DNA of 33,495 bases from NCBI GenBank assembly GCA_029249225.1, contig JAQWHT010000057.1, positions 1-33,495 on the forward strand, in the 5' to 3' direction. The DNA is from Flavobacteriaceae bacterium. Its GTDB lineage: Bacteria > Bacteroidota > Bacteroidia > Flavobacteriales > Flavobacteriaceae. This document shows positions 1 to 10,187 of the stretch, piece by piece. Position 1 is the stretch's first letter. The number at the start of each line of letters is the position of its first letter. The notes beneath the pieces were generated by a model. It saw only the letters and a list, made by a program, of their open reading frames with translations. It was not told the DNA's origin and did not search any database. A program made the translations under genes and the position numbers.

Positions 1-331
1 GCCATACCACAACTTTTTTATCATTTTTTTCACCTGAGACGATACCACTATTTTGCAAATGAGTAGTCCGAATAGATTCTAGATTATTTAAATTATCCTC
101 AGATGAAATAAAAGCCAATTGGAGTAAACGACCTTCATTAGTTCTTCCGTAAGGTTTTAATTTTATAAGAGAGGATTCTTTTTCTAAATGCTTAAAGTAG
201 TCAACAACTTGGTGATGACGTGTGAAGAAAGACCCGAGTTCATAATTTAAATATTCATCAGGTGATTCAAGTTGTGATTGAATCGAGTGGATCGACAATA
301 GAGTTAAAAGTGTAAACAAAGTCCGTAACAT
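1..331 (-). CDS. M14-family zinc carboxypeptidase, N-terminal part (cut by window edge)
   Basis: The minus-strand reading frame opens with ATG at 331-329 and runs off the left edge without a stop, giving about 110 residues. The first 20 residues (MLRTLFTLLTLLSIHSIQSQ) form a signal peptide, so the protein is exported. The following stretch (ESPDEYLNYELGSFFTRHHQ, then YGRTNEGRLLQLAFISS) matches the usual start of the large Bacteroidota M14 zinc carboxypeptidases, where a GRTxEGR-like segment precedes the first zinc ligands. The zinc-binding HxxE and the catalytic Glu lie outside the window, so activity cannot be judged. It is divergent from bshC with 85 bp between the two starts. Family assignment is from motif memory; substrate unknown. 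Confidence 0.75.
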   Translation of the reverse strand, partial: MLRTLFTLLTLLSIHSIQSQLESPDEYLNYELGSFFTRHHQVVDYFKHLEKESSLIKLKPYGRTNEGRLLQLAFISSEDNLNNLESIRTTHLQNSGIVSGEKNDKKVVVW

Positions 332-395
332 AAAAACTATTTTTCAACTAAAATACGCTTTATAACCGAACTCTATTTTCTTTTTTTAAAATGAA

Positions 396-403
396 TATCT
401 TTA
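396..403 (+). promoter_or_regulatory. -7 box upstream of bshC
   Basis: TATCTTTA lies 13 nt before the bshC ATG and fits the Bacteroidota -7 consensus TAnnTTTG except for the last base. The 11-nt string TATCTTTACAC here recurs exactly before mnmA (8953-8963), which strengthens the call. No clear -33 TTTG was found. Confidence 0.45.
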
Positions 404-416
404 CACAAATAGAGGC

Positions 417-2021
417 ATGAAAAAGAAATATATTTCATTTGAAGAAACAAAGCGTTTTTCTAAACTAATTACATCTTATCTAAATCAAACTGAAGAAATG
501 AAGCCTTTTTATGGTTTTTTTCCTTTGATTGATAATTTTGAGAAGCAGATTGAGTTAAAAAAAGAAACATATTCCGTTTTGAATCGTCAAGTATTAGTGG
601 CTTCCCTAGAGGAACAATATCATTCTGTAGCTCATTCTACTGCTGTAAAAAAAAACCTTAGTCTTCTTAAGAAAGAAAATACCTTTACAATTTCAACAGG
701 GCATCAGTTGAGTTTGATGACAGGTCCCCTTTATTTTTTATATAAAATTATAAGTACCATAAATTTGTGTAAGCAACTGAAAAAAGCGTACCCTAAGTCA
801 AACTTTATTCCAGTGTATTGGATGGCTTCTGAAGATCATGATTTTGAAGAAATCAGTTCGTTTCGTTTTGAAAATAAAAATTTTGTTTGGTCCAGAGAGC
901 CTGCCGGGGCTGTTGGGGAACTGCCGTTAGAGGACTTGAAGCCTACATTAGATGCTTTTGAACAACAATTAGGAAGCAGTGCCAATGCAGAATTTTTAAA
1001 AGACCTAATTGGCAGAACTTACCGAGCTTCGGAGTCACTTTCTGAGGCCACTTTTCGTATGGTGAATTTTCTTTTTGGAGAGTATGGGTTGGTAGTTATT
1101 GAGCCACAAACAAATAAATTAAAAACACTTTTTAAACCTATCATTAGGGAGGAACTTACTAAAAACTCATCTTACAAGAAAGTCACGAGTCAAATTGAAC
1201 AATTAATAAAAGAATTTGACCCAAACTACAGTCCTCAAGTAAACCCAAGAGAGATTAACCTTTTTTACCTAACACCTAAGGGTCGATACCGTATTGAGAG
1301 AATTCAAAATCGTTATCATTTAAATGGAACAGAACAATCGTTTAATGAAGCAGAATTTTTGAAATTAGTAGACAGCCAACCTGAACGATTTTCTCCAAAC
1401 GTAATTCTAAGACCTTTATATCAGGAATGTATTTTACCCAATCTGTGTTATATCGGAGGGGGTGGAGAATTGGCCTATTGGTTTCAGCTAAACTCGACTT
1501 TTAAGCATTTTAATGTTCCCTTCCCTGTTCTTTTGTTGAGAAATTCAGCCCTACTCTATACTAAAAAATTAAGTAAGAAGATTGCCAATTTTGATCTTCA
1601 AGTTTCAGATTTATTTATGAAGCGTGATGTACTCATCAATAAAAAAATCAGACAAATTAGTAAGATTGATTTGGATCTAACGCCCCTAAAAAATCAGCTA
1701 AAGAAACAATTTACAAGGTTACACAATTTAGTTGCTCAAACTGATGGTTCATTTAAAGGAGCAGTAGCCGCTCAAGAGGCGAAACAATTGAAAGGGATTG
1801 AATACTTGGAAAAACGATTGCTTAAAGCTCAAAAGCGGGTGTTAAAAAGTGATGTAGAACGCTTAGCAGTTATTCATGAGCTGTTGTTTCCCAATGAAAG
1901 CCTACAAGAACGCGCATTAAATTTTACTAGTTTTTACTTAGAATTAGGTGTTGATTTGATACCAAATCTAGTAGGAGCTCTAGATCCTTTGAATCCAGAC
2001 TTCGTTTTACTAGAATATTAA
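417..2021 (+). CDS. bshC: Bacillithiol biosynthesis cysteine-adding enzyme BshC
   Basis: BshC is the cytosolic enzyme credited with the last step of bacillithiol synthesis, adding cysteine to glucosaminyl-malate. The 534-residue length is normal for the family. Recognisable blocks are STGHQLSLMTGPLYFLYK (93-110), with the GHQ motif, and PVYWMASEDHDFEEISSF (132-149), with its Glu/Asp/His cluster, both in the nucleotidyltransferase-like (Rossmann) core. The C-terminal third is Lys-rich and helical, consistent with the coiled coil seen in this family. It heads the plus-strand housekeeping run, 65 bp before guaA, which has its own promoter box. It implies that this organism uses bacillithiol as a low-molecular-weight thiol; bshA and bshB are not in the window. 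Confidence 0.92.
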   Translation: MKKKYISFEETKRFSKLITSYLNQTEEMKPFYGFFPLIDNFEKQIELKKETYSVLNRQVLVASLEEQYHSVAHSTAVKKNLSLLKKENTFTISTGHQLSLMTGPLYFLYKIISTINLCKQLKKAYPKSNFIPVYWMASEDHDFEEISSFRFENKNFVWSREPAGAVGELPLEDLKPTLDAFEQQLGSSANAEFLKDLIGRTYRASESLSEATFRMVNFLFGEYGLVVIEPQTNKLKTLFKPIIREELTKNSSYKKVTSQIEQLIKEFDPNYSPQVNPREINLFYLTPKGRYRIERIQNRYHLNGTEQSFNEAEFLKLVDSQPERFSPNVILRPLYQECILPNLCYIGGGGELAYWFQLNSTFKHFNVPFPVLLLRNSALLYTKKLSKKIANFDLQVSDLFMKRDVLINKKIRQISKIDLDLTPLKNQLKKQFTRLHNLVAQTDGSFKGAVAAQEAKQLKGIEYLEKRLLKAQKRVLKSDVERLAVIHELLFPNESLQERALNFTSFYLELGVDLIPNLVGALDPLNPDFVLLEY

Positions 2022-2075
2022 CAGCTAGATGACGAATTATTTAGCTTGGGTATTTTTACAGCAAGGATTAAATCG

Positions 2076-2083
2076 TATTTTTG
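2076..2083 (+). promoter_or_regulatory. -7 box abutting guaA start (leaderless promoter candidate)
   Basis: TATTTTTG is a full match to the Bacteroidota -7 consensus TAnnTTTG and ends only 3 nt before the ATG at 2087. Transcription would therefore start at or next to the first base of the start codon. It also argues against the TTG at 2081 as a start, because that codon lies inside the box. Confidence 0.6.
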
Positions 2084-2086
2084 CCC

Positions 2087-3616
2087 ATGCAAGAAAAAGT
2101 ACTCATTTTAGATTTCGGATCACAGTATACGCAACTAATAGCGCGTAGAGTTCGCGAACTTTTTATATACTGTGAAATTCACCCTTACAATAATCCTCCA
2201 AAAAACCTTTCAGATTTTAAAGCAGTTATCTTATCAGGCTCACCGTTTTCCGTAAGAGCTGAAGATGCACCTCACCCTGATTTAAACGAAATAAAAGGTA
2301 AAATTCCTCTTTTGGGAGTGTGTTATGGAGCTCAATATTTAGCTCATTTTTTTGGAGGTAAAGTCAGTCCTTCTAATAACAGGGAATACGGTAGAGCGAA
2401 TTTATCTTTTGTAAAATCTGAGGATATTTTTTTCAAAGAAGTACCGTCAGATAGCCAAGTATGGATGAGTCATGCAGATACTATACTCCATCTCCCCAAA
2501 GAAGCAGAGTGTTTAGCTAGTACTACTGATGTGGAAAATGCAGTATACAAAATTAAAGGGGAAACCACCTATGCCATACAATTTCATCCAGAGGTATATC
2601 ATTCTACTCATGGAAAGCAGATTTTAGAAAATTTCTTAGTTGATATTGCTAAAGTAAAGCAAGATTGGACTCCTGATTCATTTGTGGATATGACCTTGAC
2701 CGAGCTAAAAGAAAAGGTAGGTGACGACCAAGTGATTTTAGGACTATCGGGAGGTGTAGATTCCTCAGTTGCAGCCATGTTATTGCACCAAGCAATAGGA
2801 AAGCAACTCAATTGTATTTTTGTAAACAACGGCTTACTTCGTAAAAACGAATTTGAACAAGTTCTCGAACAATATGAAGGTATGGGCTTAAATATTAAAG
2901 GAGTTGATGCTTCTGATCGATTTCTTGATGCTCTAGATGGGGTTTCAGATCCCGAAACTAAACGAAAAATCATTGGTAAAACATTTATTGATGTCTTTGA
3001 TGCTGAGTCCCATTTAGTAGATGGTGTTCGATGGTTGGGTCAGGGGACAATATATCCTGATGTCATCGAATCTATTTCGGTAAACGGGCCTTCTGCTAAA
3101 ATTAAATCTCATCACAATGTTGGCGGGTTACCAGATTTCATGAAGTTAGATTTGGTAGAGCCTCTAAGAATGTTATTTAAAGATGAGGTAAGACGTGTTG
3201 GAAAAAGTTTGGGAATGGACCCCGCATTATTAGGAAGACATCCCTTTCCTGGCCCAGGGTTAGCGATTCGAATTTTAGGAGAGATTAGCCGCGAAAAAGT
3301 ACGAATGCTTCAGGAAGTTGATTCAATTTTCATCCAAGGGTTGAAAAAATGGGATTTATACGATCAAATTTGGCAAGCTGGAGCCATGTTTTTACCCATC
3401 AATAGCGTCGGAGTTATGGGAGATGAAAGGACTTACGAGAATTGTGTAGCTCTTAGGGCTGTTCAATCTACTGATGGGATGACAGCAGACTGGGTAGATT
3501 TACCCTATGCTTTTCTTCAAAAAATGTCGAATGAAATCATCAATAACGTAAAAGGTGTAAACCGTGTAGTGTATGATATTAGTTCAAAACCACCAGCAAC
3601 TATAGAATGGGAATAG
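2087..3616 (+). CDS. guaA: GMP synthase (glutamine-hydrolysing)
   Basis: GuaA converts XMP, ATP and glutamine to GMP in the cytosol, the final step of guanine nucleotide synthesis. Counting from ATG 2087 (509 residues), the N-terminal class I glutamine amidotransferase has nucleophile Cys79 (GVCYGAQY) and His167/Glu169 (QFHPEV). The ATP-pyrophosphatase domain has the P-loop SGGVDS (221-226). The C-terminal dimerisation domain ends with the family-typical [17 protein letters not shown]. The frame is also open from a TTG at 2081, but that codon overlaps the promoter box and the normal protein begins [21 protein letters not shown], so ATG 2087 is preferred. All key residues are present. The LysM gene follows after 20 bp, probably co-transcribed. 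Confidence 0.97.
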   Translation: MQEKVLILDFGSQYTQLIARRVRELFIYCEIHPYNNPPKNLSDFKAVILSGSPFSVRAEDAPHPDLNEIKGKIPLLGVCYGAQYLAHFFGGKVSPSNNREYGRANLSFVKSEDIFFKEVPSDSQVWMSHADTILHLPKEAECLASTTDVENAVYKIKGETTYAIQFHPEVYHSTHGKQILENFLVDIAKVKQDWTPDSFVDMTLTELKEKVGDDQVILGLSGGVDSSVAAMLLHQAIGKQLNCIFVNNGLLRKNEFEQVLEQYEGMGLNIKGVDASDRFLDALDGVSDPETKRKIIGKTFIDVFDAESHLVDGVRWLGQGTIYPDVIESISVNGPSAKIKSHHNVGGLPDFMKLDLVEPLRMLFKDEVRRVGKSLGMDPALLGRHPFPGPGLAIRILGEISREKVRMLQEVDSIFIQGLKKWDLYDQIWQAGAMFLPINSVGVMGDERTYENCVALRAVQSTDGMTADWVDLPYAFLQKMSNEIINNVKGVNRVVYDISSKPPATIEWE

Positions 3617-3636
3617 TTATTGATAAAGTATAACAC

Positions 3637-5397
3637 ATGAAATACTTTCGTTCTTTTTTGTTTTTTGGTTTGTTTTTATTGACAAGCCTATATTCTGTGG
3701 CTCAAACTCCAGACTCTTTTACTACCCACAAGGTAAAACGAGGAGAAACTATTGAGTTATTAATTGATCAATATAAAATTACAAAGACTCAGCTTCTTGA
3801 ATATAATCCATCCCTAGAAAAGTTTGGGCTGAGAAAAAGAATGAATTTGAGGATTCCGGTTTATCAAGTTAAAGAGCCAATCGCAGTAACTGAAAACAGC
3901 AACCTCACAGCTGAAGATTCATTTGAATTTACTCTTCATGAAGTTGTTCCAAAAGAAACGAAGTGGCGTTTGGCATATCAGTACAAAACAACTATTCAGA
4001 CACTAGACTCCCTGAATCCAGAAATCAAAGAAGGTTTAAAGATTGGTCAAAAGATTAGAATACCTCTTACTCCCTCATTACAGGTTCTCCCAGAGAAAGA
4101 TTCTCTTTATAATTATTATACAGTACTCCCCAAAGAGGGATATTATCGTATTGAAAAAAAGCTAGGAGTAGATCAAGCGACACTGGATTCACTAAATCCT
4201 AATCTAAAAGAGACTGGATTGATAGTTGGGATGATTTTAAAAATCCCTGGGGAGCAAAGTGGAGACTATAAAATTGAGGACGATTTACTAGTGGAACGCG
4301 TAAATTTATCGGATTCTACTTTTATAAAAGGAGAAATTAATTTAGCATTGCTTTTACCTTTCAAGGTTAATGAAATTGTATTTGACTCCATTGAAGACAC
4401 AAAAAAACTCCTCCAAACAAGAAACTTACACACCCTCTCCTTAGATTTTTATACAGGGGTACTTTTTGCTGTAGAAAGGGCAAATGAGCTTGGGATCAAG
4501 GTTTTAATTAACACCTTTGATACTGAAAATAAAACTTCCACGTTGGATCAAATTATAAGTGAATTGGCTAGCCAAAAGACAGATTTTATTGTTGGTCCTC
4601 TTATTCCAAATAATTTTAATTATGTCTCCAATCAAAAAATATTAGCAAATACGCCCAAGATTGCACCGCTTTCTTCAAACCCTGTTGTACTGAGGAAAAA
4701 TGTTTATCAGTCAATTACTCAAGCAGAAACATTCCGAACAAAAATGTTTGACTATCTCAATAGGGTGATTGATACTACCCAGCACGTAGTCATCGTTGCA
4801 GATTCTTTAAATCGTTCTATTGAAAAACAATTAAAATCTCAATTTCCTTGGGCCATTACTTTACGACCTGAAAAGGGGGATTATATTCTACCTGAATTGG
4901 CGGATTCTTTGCTAGTTGATTCATTACCTAATAAGGTAATTTTAGAAACACAATCCTTTCCGTTAATTGCTAATGCATTATCTCAATTTAATGCTCAGAA
5001 TTCTGGAGAAAGGAAAGTTCAAGTATTTACAACCTACAGGAGTAATGTCTATAATAATGAAAACTTATCTCGTAAGGTTTTAGGGGGTATTGGGTTTACT
5101 TATCCTGTAGGATTTAAGCCTCTTGATTACAGTACAAATGAAATGTTTATTGAATCTTTTGAAAATCGTTTTGGAAAAAGACCTAATAAGGAATCTCTTC
5201 GTGGTTACGATTTAGTCATGGACTTGATACTTCGAACTGCAGCATCCGATAATTTGGAAGAATCACTAAAATATGGAGAAACACAATATTGGTCTAATCG
5301 ATTTTTATATCAGTCAGGTGTAAATGGTTCTTATATGAATCAAGCACTATATCTTTTACAACATCGAGGCTATGAAATATTAGAAATAAAAGAATAG
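3637..5397 (+). CDS. Exported protein: three LysM domains plus type I periplasmic-binding fold
   Basis: A signal peptide (1-23, ending SVAQ) is followed by three LysM modules, about 31-74, 101-143 and 160-204. Each carries the pattern of a repeated LNP(N/E)L-type turn and a closing K(I)RIP segment. LysM modules bind peptidoglycan, so the protein should be held in the periplasm at the cell wall. Residues about 230-586 resemble the type I periplasmic-binding (amino-acid ABC receptor-like) fold: LALLLPF, then SLDFYTGVLFAVERANELGIKV, DFIVGPLIP and GYDLVMDLI. No ABC transporter genes lie nearby, so a transport role is unproven; a structural or cell-wall function is as likely. It sits between guaA (20 bp) and pyrG (70 bp), an arrangement I recall as common in Flavobacteriaceae. 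Confidence 0.85.
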   Translation: MKYFRSFLFFGLFLLTSLYSVAQTPDSFTTHKVKRGETIELLIDQYKITKTQLLEYNPSLEKFGLRKRMNLRIPVYQVKEPIAVTENSNLTAEDSFEFTLHEVVPKETKWRLAYQYKTTIQTLDSLNPEIKEGLKIGQKIRIPLTPSLQVLPEKDSLYNYYTVLPKEGYYRIEKKLGVDQATLDSLNPNLKETGLIVGMILKIPGEQSGDYKIEDDLLVERVNLSDSTFIKGEINLALLLPFKVNEIVFDSIEDTKKLLQTRNLHTLSLDFYTGVLFAVERANELGIKVLINTFDTENKTSTLDQIISELASQKTDFIVGPLIPNNFNYVSNQKILANTPKIAPLSSNPVVLRKNVYQSITQAETFRTKMFDYLNRVIDTTQHVVIVADSLNRSIEKQLKSQFPWAITLRPEKGDYILPELADSLLVDSLPNKVILETQSFPLIANALSQFNAQNSGERKVQVFTTYRSNVYNNENLSRKVLGGIGFTYPVGFKPLDYSTNEMFIESFENRFGKRPNKESLRGYDLVMDLILRTAASDNLEESLKYGETQYWSNRFLYQSGVNGSYMNQALYLLQHRGYEILEIKE

Positions 5398-5429
5398 AAT
5401 GAGAATCACAGAAGTTCCCATTGATTTTG

Positions 5430-5437
5430 TAAATTTG
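5430..5437 (+). promoter_or_regulatory. -7 box upstream of pyrG
   Basis: TAAATTTG matches the Bacteroidota -7 consensus TAnnTTTG exactly and lies 30 nt before the pyrG ATG, in the 70-bp gap after the LysM gene. No good -33 TTTG is visible at the usual spacing, so a separate pyrG promoter is likely but not certain. Confidence 0.45.
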
Positions 5438-5458
5438 AGTCCGGTAAACATGAACTAA

Positions 5459-7081
<1,623 letters not shown>

Positions 7082-7098
7082 TAAGAAAGAAAAAAACT

Positions 7099-8937
7099 AT
7101 GGAAGAAAAAAAATTTGATCCCTACCAATTCATTGGATTCATTCTCATCGCTCTAATTTTGACTTGGATGCTCTATCGCAATGGATCTCCTCAAGAAGAA
7201 ATAAATAACACTGAGGTCACTACAGAACAAGTTGTTCCTCAGAATTCAAATTATGAGACGCCTTCTGCGCTAAGTGATTCCCTAGCTCAACAGCAGAAAG
7301 TAACTGCGTATGGAAACTTAGGTGGCCTTTTTGCAATTGAGAATTCATCCATTATAAGCTTCGAAACAAAGCAGATGATCATAGAGTTAGACCCCAAAGG
7401 AGGTCAGATTTCAAAATTAACTCTAAATGATTATAAAAATTATGAGGAAACACCCCTTCCTTTAATCAGTGATGGAAATACGGATTTTAATATTCAACTC
7501 AATACTTTAGATGGTCGTGTTTTGAATACTCGAGAAATGTATTTTACACCAATCAAAAGAGAGGGTTCAGAGGCTGTTCAGGTTGAAATGAAAGCATCTT
7601 TGAACGCGCAACAATACATTTCGTTTTTATACAGTTTCCCAAAAAATGGACATCTATTTTCTTTTACAATAAAAACAGTTGGGATGCAAGCCATGCTGAA
7701 TACAGCGTTAGCTCCAGAATTGTCATGGAAAACAGATGTTTTTAGAAATTCTAGAAGTATTGACTATGAAAATAGATATACAGAATTCACCTTTGGCTAT
7801 GAAGATGATCGTGTAGATTATTTGTCTCTAAGCGGGAGTGATGAAGAAACTCGACAAGATATTCGTTGGATTTCTTACCGTCAACATTTTTTCAGTGCAA
7901 TTCTAATTCCTGAGCAATCCATAACTGAAGCAAAAATTAAATCTACCGATCGTTCTGGGGAAGAGTCCTTAAATGAAAAATATACTAAAACTTTTACTAC
8001 TAACTATCCTCTGAATACCGGAGGAGAAGTGAATACAAGTATAAAGTTTTATTATGGTCCAACAGATTACAAGGAGTTAAAAGAATTAGAAGGGGATCTG
8101 GAAACATCTATCCCAATGGGTTGGGGTATATTCGGGTGGATTAACCGCGTGATCTTTTTACCATTGTTTGAATTTTTATCTTCTTTTCTTTCTTATGGAA
8201 TTGCGATCATAGTGATGACGATAATTGTTCGTTTAGCGATGTCTCCAGTAACTTACAAATCGTATGTCTCTCAAATAAAAATGAAGGTTTTAAGGCCTGA
8301 TATCGAGGTGATTAACAACAAGTATAAAGACGATGCGGTAAAACGTCAGCAAGAAACGATGAGCTTGTATTCAAGAGCTGGAGCAAATCCGATGTCAGGT
8401 TGTGTTCCTGCATTATTGCAGTTGCCTGTGTTCTACGCATTGTTTTCTTTCTTCCCAGTAGCTTTTGTCTTAAGGGATAAATCTTTCTTATGGGCAGATG
8501 ATCTATCTTCTTATGATTCTATACTGGACCTTGGTTTTAGTATTCCATTTTACGGTGATCACATCAGTCTGTTCCCAATTTTAGCATCAGTTGCCATCTT
8601 CTTTTATACTAGAATGACTACAGGACAACAGCCCATGCCACAACAACCGGGTATGCCGAATATGAAAATCATCATTTATTTAATGCCATTAATGATGTTG
8701 TTTTTCTTTAATAATTACGCTAGTGGGTTGAGTTTATATTATTTTGTTTCTAACCTTCTAACAATTTTGTTGATGTTGATCATAAAAAACTATATCATAG
8801 ACGATACTAAGATACATGCCAAGATTGAAGAGAACAAAAAGAAGCCTAAAAAGGCAGGTGGATTTTCTGCACGTTTACAGAAAGCAATGGAAGAAGCAGA
8901 AAAACAGAAAAACGCAGGAAAAGGGCGTAAAAAATAA
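7099..8937 (+). CDS. yidC: Membrane protein insertase YidC
   Basis: YidC inserts and folds inner-membrane proteins, alone or with SecYEG. The 612-residue protein has the Gram-negative layout. The first transmembrane helix is at about 9-25 (FIGFILIALILTWMLY). A large periplasmic beta-sandwich domain spans about 60-330. The conserved insertase core starts near 345, with MGWGIFGWINRVIFLPLFEFL and IVMTIIVRLAMSPVTYKSYVSQIKMK, whose Arg in the groove is conserved, and further helices follow (VPALLQLPVFYALFSFF, IIYLMPLMMLFFFNNY). The C-terminus is strongly basic (KKPKKAGGFSARLQKAMEEA...), the ribosome-facing tail typical of Bacteroidota YidC. It lies 17 bp after pyrG and 27 bp before mnmA. Confidence 0.96.
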   Translation: MEEKKFDPYQFIGFILIALILTWMLYRNGSPQEEINNTEVTTEQVVPQNSNYETPSALSDSLAQQQKVTAYGNLGGLFAIENSSIISFETKQMIIELDPKGGQISKLTLNDYKNYEETPLPLISDGNTDFNIQLNTLDGRVLNTREMYFTPIKREGSEAVQVEMKASLNAQQYISFLYSFPKNGHLFSFTIKTVGMQAMLNTALAPELSWKTDVFRNSRSIDYENRYTEFTFGYEDDRVDYLSLSGSDEETRQDIRWISYRQHFFSAILIPEQSITEAKIKSTDRSGEESLNEKYTKTFTTNYPLNTGGEVNTSIKFYYGPTDYKELKELEGDLETSIPMGWGIFGWINRVIFLPLFEFLSSFLSYGIAIIVMTIIVRLAMSPVTYKSYVSQIKMKVLRPDIEVINNKYKDDAVKRQQETMSLYSRAGANPMSGCVPALLQLPVFYALFSFFPVAFVLRDKSFLWADDLSSYDSILDLGFSIPFYGDHISLFPILASVAIFFYTRMTTGQQPMPQQPGMPNMKIIIYLMPLMMLFFFNNYASGLSLYYFVSNLLTILLMLIIKNYIIDDTKIHAKIEENKKKPKKAGGFSARLQKAMEEAEKQKNAGKGRKK

Positions 8938-8952
8938 TTCCATTAGACTCCT

Positions 8953-8960
8953 TATCTTTA
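8953..8960 (+). promoter_or_regulatory. -7 box abutting mnmA start
   Basis: TATCTTTA (one mismatch to TAnnTTTG) ends 4 nt before the mnmA ATG, and the surrounding TATCTTTACAC string is identical to the one before bshC. It predicts a leaderless or nearly leaderless mnmA transcript. No -33 TTTG is visible at the expected distance, so the call rests on the -7 box and its recurrence. Confidence 0.45.
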
Positions 8961-8964
8961 CACG

Positions 8965-10149
8965 ATGAAATCCAAAAGGGTAGTTGTAGGACTTTCAGGC
9001 GGAGTTGACTCCAGTGTGGCCGCCTTTTTGTTAAAGAAGGCAGGCTACGATGTGGTTGGGTTATTTATGAAAAATTGGCATGATGAATCCGTCACGCTTT
9101 CCAATGAATGCCCTTGGCTAGAAGACAGCAACGATGCTATGTTAGTTGCTGAAAAACTTGGGATTCCCTTCCAGACAGTCGATTTAAGTAATGAGTATAA
9201 AGAGCGTATTGTAGACTATATGTTTGATGAATACGCCAAAGGAAGAACACCCAATCCGGACATTTTATGTAACAGAGAAATCAAATTTGATGTCTTTCTA
9301 AAAATTGCCCTTTCCCTTGGAGCTGATTATGTAGCTACAGGACACTATTGTCAAAAAAGTCAATTCACCGATTCCACCGGAAAGCAAGTGCATCAGCTCT
9401 TATCAGGAGAAGACAGGAATAAAGATCAATCTTATTTTTTGTGTCAGCTTGATCAGCAACAACTCTCCAAAATACTTTTTCCCATTGGACATCTTCAGAA
9501 AGCTGAGGTCAGAGAAATTGCTACAACTCAAAACTTGGTTACAGCTGATAAAAAAGACTCTCAAGGGCTTTGCTTTATTGGAAAAGTGAGTTTACCAGAT
9601 TTTTTACAACAACAACTTAAACCTAAAAAAGGTGAAATTATTGAAATATCTTCTGATTTCGAACCGTATCAGAATCCTCAAAAAGGGGGTAAAACTTTAC
9701 AAACAAGGTCTGATAAGCTTCAGTATTCCAGAGAAGACGGAACTCTGGTAGGAGAGCATGACGGAGCTCATTTTTTTACGGTAGGTCAGAGAAAAGGTTT
9801 GAGAGTGGGAGGAATGGTTGAGCCGTTGTTTGTAATTGACACGGATGTTGAGACTAACACAATATTTGTAGGACAAGGAAAACAGCATCCTGGCTTGTAT
9901 AGAGAAGCTCTTAAAATCAACATTGCTGAAATCCACTGGGTACGTCAAGATTTAAGTATTTCTTCTGGTGAAACTTTGGAGGTCTTGGCACGAATTCGTT
10001 ACCGTCAACCTTTACAGAAAGCAACTCTTTATCAGACTGAAGAAGGGTTGTATGTACTTTTTGAAAAGCCACAATCTTCAATAACGTCGGGGCAGTTTGT
10101 AGCTTGGTATCTAGACAATGAATTGCTGGGTTCGGGAGTCATCAATTAA
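8965..10149 (+). CDS. mnmA: tRNA-specific 2-thiouridylase MnmA
   Basis: MnmA places sulfur on U34 of tRNA-Lys, -Glu and -Gln to form 2-thiouridine, in the cytosol. The protein starts with the ATP-pyrophosphatase loop [16 protein letters not shown] (7-21). The two catalytic cysteines are present: Cys102 in [12 protein letters not shown] and Cys203 in [26 protein letters not shown] marks the central domain, and a C-terminal beta-barrel ends the chain. The 394-residue length is slightly long because of loops around 245-262. It is the last gene of the plus-strand run and ends 38 bp from the convergent cytochrome gene. Confidence 0.96.
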   Translation: MKSKRVVVGLSGGVDSSVAAFLLKKAGYDVVGLFMKNWHDESVTLSNECPWLEDSNDAMLVAEKLGIPFQTVDLSNEYKERIVDYMFDEYAKGRTPNPDILCNREIKFDVFLKIALSLGADYVATGHYCQKSQFTDSTGKQVHQLLSGEDRNKDQSYFLCQLDQQQLSKILFPIGHLQKAEVREIATTQNLVTADKKDSQGLCFIGKVSLPDFLQQQLKPKKGEIIEISSDFEPYQNPQKGGKTLQTRSDKLQYSREDGTLVGEHDGAHFFTVGQRKGLRVGGMVEPLFVIDTDVETNTIFVGQGKQHPGLYREALKINIAEIHWVRQDLSISSGETLEVLARIRYRQPLQKATLYQTEEGLYVLFEKPQSSITSGQFVAWYLDNELLGSGVIN

Positions 10150-10187
10150 ACTTTAGATGTACATCTCTTTTTTACCCATCAAATCCG

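Noticed and set aside
644-656. A9 run in bshC as a frameshift or phase-variation site.
   Set aside because: It encodes Lys-Lys-Asn in an intact frame, and A-runs of this length are ordinary at this base composition.
2081-2086. TTG at 2081 as an upstream start for guaA.
   Set aside because: It lies within the -7 promoter box and the extra residues are not part of the conserved GuaA N-terminus.
2608-2973. Opposite-strand open frame inside guaA.
   Set aside because: It lies wholly inside a well-conserved gene, lacks family motifs, and has the composition expected of an antisense shadow.
10158-10176. Possible terminator between mnmA and the cytochrome gene (AGATGTACATCT followed by CTTTTTT).
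   Set aside because: The palindrome has no loop; a hairpin would have only about four pairs, too weak to call.
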